Part shown: piece after piece, positions 56,971 through 64,000 of the stretch | How positions within the stretch are numbered: position 1 is the first letter of the stretch | Layout: every line of letters starts with the position of its first letter | DNA from: Ananas comosus | Lineage: Eukaryota; Streptophyta; Magnoliopsida; Poales; Bromeliaceae | Length of the DNA: 64,000 nt | NCBI RefSeq assembly: GCF_001540865.1 | Contig: NC_033627.1 | Span: 13,749,044 to 13,813,043, forward strand | Direction: 5' to 3' | Program-made: the position numbers and the translations under genes | The notes under the pieces: model-generated | What the model saw: the letters and a program-made list of their open reading frames with translations, nothing else | What the model was told of the DNA's origin: nothing | Databases searched by the model: none

Positions 56971-59813
56971 ATGGAGTTCGTGGCGTCGATCATCGACAAC
57001 GTGTTCCGGCCGCTGAAGGACTTCTTCGCGCGCTCGTTCGGCTACGTCGCGTCGTGCGGCGACTACGTCGCGGCGCTGGCCGACGAGATGAACGAGCTCA
57101 AGAGCAAGCGCGACGACGTCAAGCGCATGGTCGACGCCGCCGAGCGCCAGGGCATGGAGCCCACCAGCCAGGCACGTAACATCAAAATATTAAAACACCG
57201 TTCTCTGACAGCTCAGGCAGGTGCAGGTGCATGCATGCATGCATGCAGGGAATAGAGATATTTGAAACTTTGCGGTGCGTGCAGGTGAAGTGGTGGCTGG
57301 AGAGCGTGGCGGCGCTGGAGGAGCACGCGGCGAGGATCGAGGAGGAGTACCAGGAGCGGGCGCGGGCGCCGCCGGAGCAGGCGGCGGGGATATCGATGTG
57401 GTCGACGTACCAGCTGAGCAAGCTGGCCGACGAGACCCTGGCGGAGGCGCGGAACTGGAAGGACAAGGGCGCGTTCCAGAAGGTCGCCGACGACCTGGTG
57501 CACGTCCGCTTCGAGGAGATGCCGACGGTGCCGGCGGTCGGCATGTCGCACCTGCTGGAGCAGCTGCGCGCCTGCGTCGTCGGCGACGACGACGTCGGCA
57601 TCGTCGGCATCCACGGCATGGCCGGCGTCGGCAAGACGGCGCTGCTGAACAAGTTCCACAACGAGTTCCTCGCGGGCGCCGCCGACGTGAACGTCGCCAT
57701 CTACATCGAGGTCAGCAGGGACTTCGACCTGGACGAGATCCAGAAGGTCATCGGCGACCGCCTCGGGCTGTCCTGGGACCGGAAGTCGCCCAAGGAGCGC
57801 GCCGTGGTGCTGTACAAGGTGCTGAGCAAGATGAACTTCGTGCTCCTGCTGGACGACCTGTGGGAGCCGCTCAACCTCCGGATGCTGGGAGTGCCGGTGC
57901 CGAAGCAGCGGTCCAGGAGCAAGATCATCCTGACCACCCGCATCGAGGACGTGTGCGACCGGATGGACGTGCGGCGGAAGATCAAGGTGGACTGCCTGCC
58001 CTGGGGCGAGGCGTGGGAGCTGTTCCAGGAGAAGGTCGGGGAGGCGCTGGTGCGGTCGAATCCCGAGATCCGGCGGCACGCGGAGGAGCTGGCGGCCAAG
58101 TGCGGGGGGCTGCCGCTGGCGCTGATCACCGTCGGCCGCGCCATGGCCAGCAAGCGGACCGCCAAGGAGTGGAAGCACGCCATCACCGTCCTCCGGATCG
58201 CGCCCTGGCAGCTCCTCGGCATGGAGGGCGACCTCCTCCGCCACCTCAAGCACAGCTACGACAACCTCCAGAACGACAAGCTCCGGACCTGCCTGCTGTA
58301 CTGCTCCCTGTTCCCGGAGGAGTTCTCGATCTACAAGGAGTGGATCATCGGGTACTGCATCGGCGAGGGGTTCATCGACGACCTCTACACCGAGATGGAC
58401 GAGATCTACAACAAGGGCCACGACCTGCTCGGGGTGCTGAAGACGGCCTCCCTGCTGGAGAGAGGGGACGACGAGGATCACATCAAGATGCACCCGATGA
58501 TCCGCGCCATGGCGCTGTGGATCGCCTCCGAGTTCGGGGCCAAGGAGACCAAGTGGCTCGTCCGCGCCGGGATCGGACTCAAGGAGGCTCCCGGGGCCGA
58601 GAACTGGGGCGAGGCCGAGCGGATTTCGCTCATGCGGAACAACATTCACGAGCTGTACGAGACGCCGAACAGCCCCAGTCTGAAGACTCTGATGCTGCAG
58701 GGGAACCCCGCGTTGGAGAGGATCTGCGACGGCTTCTTCCGGTTCATGCCGTCGCTGCGCGTTCTCGATCTCTCGCACACTTCGATCGGCGAACTGCCGT
58801 CGGGGCTCAGCGCCTTATCCGGCCTGCAGTACCTCGACCTCTACAACACGAACATCCGGTCGCTGCCGCAGGAGCTGGGAGCGCTGGTGAACTTGCGGTT
58901 TCTGCTCCTCTCCAACATGCCCCTCGCGACGATCGCGAGCGGGGTGATCGGCAGCCTGGCGATGCTGCAGGTGCTGTACATGGATCTGAGCTACGGGGAC
59001 TGGAAGGTCGGGACCGCAGGGACCGGCGTCGAGCTCCAGGAGCTCGAGGGGCTGCGGCGGCTGAAGGCGCTGGACATCACGATTCAGACGGTCGACGCCC
59101 TGCAGCGGCTCTCGCGCTCGCACCGGCTCGCCGGCTCGATGCGGAACCTGCTCATGAAGGGGTGCGGCGGCTTGACGAGGATCCAGTTGCCCTCCAGTGA
59201 TCTCTGGAGGAACATGAATGGATTGAAGAGGGTGTGGATCGTGGGTTGTGGGGATCTGGAGGAGGTGGTCATTGATGGGAGCAAAGACGGTGACGAGATG
59301 CCCGCTCTTCCCAGCCTACAAAGTGTCAACTATCAGGGAAGAGGGAGCTTCATAGATGATGAATTGCCTATTCTCCCTAGCCTGCAGAGTATCATCCTTC
59401 AAGGCCTGCAAAAGGCTAAGATCATCTACAAAGGTGGGTGTGTGCAGCACCTCACCTCCCTGGACGTTTGGCTCTGTATCGGATTGGAGCAACTCATTAC
59501 TTTCGAAGATGCCGTCGACGGCGAAGCGGACGGAGAAGAGCCAAGGGTTGTCGCGGCGTTCCCTGCTCTCAAAGAGCTGCACCTCAACCGTCTCCCGAAC
59601 TTCAAGAGCTTCAGCGACAGTCGGACTTTGCTGGCCTTCCCCGCACTGGAGAAGCTCACCATTGTCGAGTGCCCGAAGCTGAAGAAGATCGAATTGGACG
59701 CGAGGGAGCTGCAGGAGATCCGCTGCAGCCTAGAATGGTGGGATGGGTTGGTGTGGGGTGATGAAGAGGTCAAATCTTATTTCGCGCCGCTCGTCAGACA
59801 AATTTTGTGTTAG
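56971..59813 (+). CDS. CC-NBS-LRR disease resistance protein (RPS2/RPS5-like CNL)
   Basis: Two exons: 56971-57171 and 57285-59813, 909 aa. The exons join as PTSQ|VKWWLE, which is how monocot relatives read. This requires a GC-AG intron (donor gcacgt at 57172, acceptor tgcag at 57284); the nearby GT at 57176 would break the frame. Domains in order: coiled coil without an EDVID motif (residues 1-~150), then NB-ARC with P-loop GMAGVGKT, kinase-2 FVLLLDDLWE, RNBS-B SKIILTTRIEDVCDRM, GLPL CGGLPLALITVGRAM and RNBS-D LLYCSLFPEEFSI. The MHD position reads MHP (IKMHPMIRAMALWI). LRRs run from about residue 520 with SLRVLDLSHTSI and LQYLDLYNTNIRSLP. It is an intracellular immune receptor; the ligand is unknown. 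GC content is very high up to ~59160 and lower after, a monocot GC gradient. ATG 56971 (MEFVAS) is preferred over 56953 by family similarity. Confidence 0.93.
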
Positions 59814-60596
59814 TTGGTATTGTTCTCACCTATCCAACTTCTCTCCCTCTAATTTTCTTTTCTTTTCTTTTCTTTCCATTGATTATGAGTTTAGATCCCA
59901 AAGTTTGATCTCGATTTCAATCGCCGCATCGTGTCCTCAGAGCGTCAATTTGATAATTTTTTAGTCCCTAAAATTTATTTTGCACAGAAGTAAAATCATC
60001 CAATAGATTGGTAAAAACTTTGTAAATTGTCAAATTGGAACTCTAGGAATGTAGTTGGAATCTGGGCTACACTTGGAGGACTAAGCTCATTAAAATTCTT
60101 TTCTTTTGTTCTACATTTTTTGGGTTCAAATTTTTTATGTGCTAATTGGAGGATTCATTTCTCTCTACTTGTAGGATAGAGAGTATGATTGTTTGAGCCC
60201 TGCATTATCTGCGGCTTAAATTTTGTTCTGTTTGAGAGACACAGGATGTATTAGATTCATACTATGAATGAATCATGTTGAGTAGCATATCGTACGGTTA
60301 CATTCTTTTGTAGATTTTGCCAGTTCTGAGAACTAAGAAAACTTACTGCAGCAACAGATGTGATAAGAGAATTACTCTGATTTTGTATTTTGGTTCCCAT
60401 CCCTTTCTGAACATGGTTTTTTATACTTCCAGTTCTATGTTAATATGCCTCAATTCTGTATTCAATTCTTTGTAATGATCTTGGACTTACTTTACTTAGA
60501 TATGCAATAGGCCAGTACTACAGCATTGTGTTAACATAGAAGCTCAGCTTTAGATCTTGTGTGTTTTATGTGTAACTTGTGTGATTGTACATTGCG
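59814..60596. other. 3' flanks of the convergent NBS-LRR and PME genes
   Basis: T-rich 3' UTR sequence with (ttttc)n at about 59858-59876. No gene is recognised. Confidence 0.5.
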
Positions 60597-60636
60597 AGCC
60601 ACATCGAATGGCTCATGCGAGCCATTCGATGTGGCT
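60597..60636. repeat. Perfect 18-bp inverted repeat with 4-base loop
   Basis: agccacatcgaatggctc (60597-60614), loop atgc, gagccattcgatgtggct (60619-60636). It lies 33 bp beyond the PME stop codon, in the presumed PME 3' UTR, between convergent genes. It would form a very stable RNA hairpin on either strand. It may be a tiny foldback element or a processing or regulatory structure. Confidence 0.9.
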
Positions 60637-60669
60637 ACCAACTATTCAAAATTTTTTTGATAGAAGAAG

Positions 60670-62383
60670 CTAGAGACCTTCAGTAAAGGCAACACCCGTC
60701 CCCGGCAACCAAGACCCACCTTGTATCAGCGCGGCCACCGTAAAGGCCTTCGCCACGTTCGGATCGGTGATCACGTGATACCGTGGCCATCGCACCCGCC
60801 CGGCGGTCCCTGCCCCAGGCCCGCGGTTCTGATACTCCCCGTAGAACAGGGTCTTCAATGCGAAGTCGCCATTCCACTCTAACCACCCTTTCGGGGCGAT
60901 GTGATCGTCGATAAACGACTGCATGAACAGCGTCTTCGAATACGCCTTCCACGGCCGGCCGAGGTACGACGGAATGGCCTTCTTGACGGGCGAAAGGTCC
61001 GGCCCGGGCAACACCTGGCAGTTCTGGATGGAGGTGGCGGTGCTCTGGTTCGGGTCCTCGCGGCCTTGGGCGGTGATCGTGTTTTCTTGGTTCGGTAACG
61101 GCTTACGCGCGATGATCTGACAATTCTGGATCACTACGGCGGCATTGCCGAAGATGAAGTCAATTGTGCCGGATATGTGGCTGTCGCGGTAGAACTGGCA
61201 GAGGGAGTGGGCGTAGAGGGTGTCCTGATAGCTGTCGATGCTGCAGGGGTTGATAGCAGCCTTATCGGCGCCGACGCGGAGGGCCACTGCCTGCTGCTTC
61301 TTTGGCCCAGCTGTGTTCTCGATCTTGAGGTCTTGGAGAATGAGTCCATCGCCTACAGCAGCTGAACAACAGTTCTAACGTCAACCAACTGCATTAAACA
61401 GTGGTGGTAGTTTAGCAAAAATATAACAGTTAAACTTGGTCTCTATGTCTTTACCTAATGTGGCGGAGTTGAAGGTGGTGGAGCCGTCGATGACGTTGCG
61501 GCTCCCGGTGATCACCGTCGCGCTCTTGCCGTCGCCGACGATCATCACGTTCTTCTTCGTCTTTCCTATATTGACGTTCTCCTTGTACACTCCTTTCTTT
61601 ACGTAGATCACGTACCTTGCGCTTTTCCTGCCGTCCCGTGCTGCATCCACCGCCTCCTGCACCGTCGCAAACTTCCCGCTCCCGTCCTTTGCCACGATCA
61701 CATCGGCCTGGATTCCTCCGTCGGCCACAGAACCTTCTAGAATCTTCCGGTCGTGGTGCGACAGCCACGAGGGGAACTTCTTGAACGTGATGACGTCGTC
61801 GTCAGCGACGGGGGAGACGGCGTTGAGAACGGCGAGCGCGGCGCTGGCCAGGGCATTGAGGGACTCCAATTGTGGCCCCACCGAGGCTTTCGCCGACCTG
61901 CGGAGGCCGTCGCGGCACGTGCCGTAGTTGGTGAGCACGGCGCTCACCCACGTGCGAGCATTGCAGCGGGCCGCCCCTCCGGCGACAGCCGCGAGCCGGT
62001 CTCGCGAAAGGTCCATCAGCTGCATGCAGTCAGAGAGAGCTGACTGCTGCTCCGGCTCGTTGATTCGGAGACGGACGTCGGACACAGCAGCTGCTGCAAC
62101 ATCTGGTACAGCGACTTATTCACTATTGCGGCCGGGAAATATTATCACCGGCGGCAGTAGAGACTGCAGCGTCAGAGACAATGGCGCTGCAGGACGCAGC
62201 GTTAGCATTAGGAGAGTTGGTACAAAGATCGGACAACTGAATAGGATTTAAAATAGAAATGTGATGAATGATAGCAAATCCGGTTACTGAGACGAGAGCG
62301 GCGAACAAGAACAGCTTACACATCCAACTACTCTTTCTGGTAGGAGGAGAGAGGAGGAGGTGGTCATGGGATGGTGGAGACAT
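60670..62383 (-). CDS. Pectinesterase/pectinesterase inhibitor (type I PME), frameshifted in the pro-domain
   Basis: Two exons on the minus strand, 61455-62383 and 60670-61352, with a 97-bp GT-AG intron inside the catalytic domain (ATLG|DGLI). An N-terminal signal anchor (LFLFAALVSVTGFAIIHHI) is followed by a PMEI pro-domain (CTNSPNANAASCSAIV, later ALSDCMQLMDLSRDRL). The pectinesterase domain shows all five family motifs: GVYKE, QAVAL, YQDTLY, GTIDFIFGNAA and YLGRPWKAYS. The catalytic Asp residues of QDT and DFIFG and the Arg of LGRPW are present. The enzyme de-esterifies cell-wall homogalacturonan in the apoplast. Near 62100-62150 the frame breaks: the N-terminal frame ends at a TAG (DNISRPQ stop), and the downstream frame is opened by TAA at about 62118. 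As written the protein is therefore split; a consensus error or a young pseudogene are both possible. Confidence 0.85.
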
Positions 62384-63605
62384 GGTGGGGATTAAGACTC
62401 AAAGATAAAAGATGTGCGTGCAAGTAAAAGGATAGCACTGCAATGGCCTTTTTAAACTGAGGAGATGGTGGAAGGATAAGACTCAAAACTTTTCTCAATA
62501 AGATTCCATGTTGACACGGATCTTCTCTAAAGCAAGTGGCAAAAAGTTTGGTGGTTGGTATCCGAAATTCAAATTTGAATCCTAATTTATTCACATTTTC
62601 AGCTACGTTTATTTCCAAATAAAAAAAAAAATAAAACAGATAGCGTTTATTTCCAAATAAGACTGCTTGGGAGAGTTGGTTTCCTTTTAGTTTTAGTGCT
62701 CCCTTTTGTTCTGTCACCAACTCACTCACTCTTGTAGCATATTTTTAATTAGTTGGATGAAATACTATTTATTTATTTATTTATTAATTTATCAAGTAAG
62801 AAACAATTAAGTAGATATAAAAATATACTCAAAACAAGAGATACTACCGAACCTAGATTCCCCCGCTCCCAGTTTTAGAACACGTTTTAAATCAAGGAGC
62901 TAGCCAGTGACCAAGCCAGAAATTAAAATTGGGAAAGGCCAAAATTTAGATTTGATGGAAAAAAAAATTCAATCTCGAATAGTAAAAAAAATAATTTGTC
63001 AGATTTATTGATAACAACAAGATGTTCAAAAAAGAATAAGACTGTAAGAGTTGAAGTGAAAGAACCAAGAAATTCGAAAAAAATTTGAGACACAAATTTT
63101 ATTAAAAAATTAATTTGGCCCCCTAAAATTAAAATTTATAATATTTTAATTTTTATTATAAAAAATTTTTATATAATTTTAAAAAATTTAAGAAGGGCCA
63201 TGACCACTGTGGGCCCCTCAATAGCTCCGTCCCCGGAGCTTCCTAAAGAACTGGCAAAGTAAATAGCTCCACTTTTTAGTTGGGGTGGAAACGAGCCGAG
63301 CTCGAGCCCTAAACGAGCTGTTTGAAATTCTTAACATCGTGCAATCTATAGTTTAATTTTTATAAAATATTATCTAAAATTTGATATAAAAAATATCTAA
63401 TAGTTTAATATACAAAATGAATGCATAAAATACGATATTATAATACTTAAAAAAAATTAGGAAAAGCAACTCCGCGAGAAAGTGAAAAAGAGAGAAAGAG
63501 AGCAATTAGAGTAGGATTTTGTTAGTTTGGTTTTGTGGGCCCAATAATCTAAATTCTATATACATATAATTAAAATACATAATATATATTATTTTATATA
63601 ATATC
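62384..63605. other. PME upstream region and dispersed repeats
   Basis: 62384-62720 is probable promoter/5' UTR with a short direct repeat (gcgtttatttccaaataa at 62604-62621 and 62643-62660). 63190-63245 (gggccatgaccactgtgggc, then cctcaatagctccgtcccc) looks like a fragment of a common plant dispersed repeat. No gene is seen. Confidence 0.45.
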
Positions 63606-63632
63606 AATATAATATTATATATATATATATAT

Positions 63633-63667
<35 letters not shown>

Positions 63668-63668
63668 G
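63606..63668. repeat. (TA)n microsatellite
   Basis: A nearly pure alternating tract, interrupted by a few extra A or T bases. Confidence 0.95.
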
Positions 63669-64000
63669 AGTTTGTTTACTATATATATTTTTATGAGTAT
63701 AAACCCCTTTATATATACTCATAAGTTTTCGACCGTTAGATCTATCTTTTGACTATTTTCATCCATTAAATTATACTATTCAACGAACCACCCACTCAAT
63801 CTGGGGGACCACTATCATTCTAATCGCACATACCAAACTAAAAATTTATAAGTACATAAAAAAGTGTCTATATTTGTAAGAGTATAGCAGCCCGAGCCTA
63901 TATATATAGAATTGGGTTACTATACTATTAATGGTACAAACCGCTTGCTATTAATTTCGGCCCTTGATGAAGGATGTGCGGTCAGGATATGATACTCCTA
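63669..64000. mobile_element. Foldback element fragments at the window edge
   Basis: gtttgtttactatatatatt with tttatgagtataaacccc, and at 63910 ggttactatactattaatgg, resemble the terminal sequence of the element at 31213-31757 (gggttactatactcttataa). The second one runs off the window, so its completeness is unknown. Confidence 0.4.

Noticed and set aside
57231..57255. NBS-LRR second exon starting at the ATG at 57231
   Set aside because: This start would drop the conserved coiled-coil N-terminus encoded at 56971-57171. The region 57172-57284 holds LTR remnant and (atgc)n, and fits an intron.
57213..58778. 521-codon antisense ORF and 641-codon alternative-frame ORF over the NBS-LRR gene
   Set aside because: Both are by-products of the very high third-position GC of the real CNL frame. 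Their composition is Arg/Ala/Gly/Leu-biased and they lack domains.

Overview
The window is nuclear DNA of a flowering plant, most probably a monocot. Several genes have short exons with GT-AG introns, and the proteins match plant-specific families. The NBS-LRR gene at 56971-59813 has the extremely GC-rich coding sequence, falling towards the 3' end, that is typical of commelinid monocots. The intergenic DNA is AT-rich and full of LINEs, MITE-like foldback elements, LTR fragments and microsatellites. No bacterial or organellar gene order is present. Pineapple or a relative would fit, but the species cannot be fixed from the sequence.

Layout: 1-3000 holds repeats. 3099-5631 (+) is an Spg1/Tem1-type small GTPase in six exons. 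6925-10820 and 19829-23735 are two near-identical direct copies of one segment, each with a MEE40-like PPR gene and the promoter, 5' UTR and ATG exon of a ribosomal protein eL42 (RPL44) gene. Only the second copy continues into the complete eL42 gene (23145-25230). In the first copy the ATG exon is followed by an LTR-like element, a 700-bp inverted repeat and then the exons of nuclear SDH3 (13849-14493). Between the copies lies a block bounded by single Ns (16359 and 19655), carrying a 5'-truncated LINE. 25231-32280 is a gene-free stretch with foldback elements. 32281-33540 (+) is a VUP1-like gene. 39499-42803 (-) is DDRGK1 (UFMylation) in eight exons. 44020-44982 (-) is a CRIB-motif ROP effector (RIC). 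47430-54299 (-) is a full-size but dead LINE with a 17-bp target-site duplication. 54950-55980 is a tandem array of miniature LTR retrotransposons with 70-bp LTRs. 56971-59813 (+) is a CC-NBS-LRR resistance gene. 60670-62383 (-) is a pectin methylesterase with a PMEI pro-domain. The rest is AT-rich repeat DNA.

The genes do not form a pathway; this is ordinary plant gene neighbourhood interrupted by mobile elements. The most interesting points are: the apparent hijack of the eL42 promoter and start-codon exon by SDH3 after a segmental duplication; the miniature LTR array with its echo inside the resistance-gene intron; and the long hairpin in the SDH3 intron. A recurring caution applies. Single-base indels break both PPR copies, the GTPase and the PME, and repeated sequence flanks lone Ns, so part of the apparent pseudogenisation and duplication may be assembly error or uncollapsed haplotypes. 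All similarity statements are by eye and from memory of the families; no search or alignment was run.
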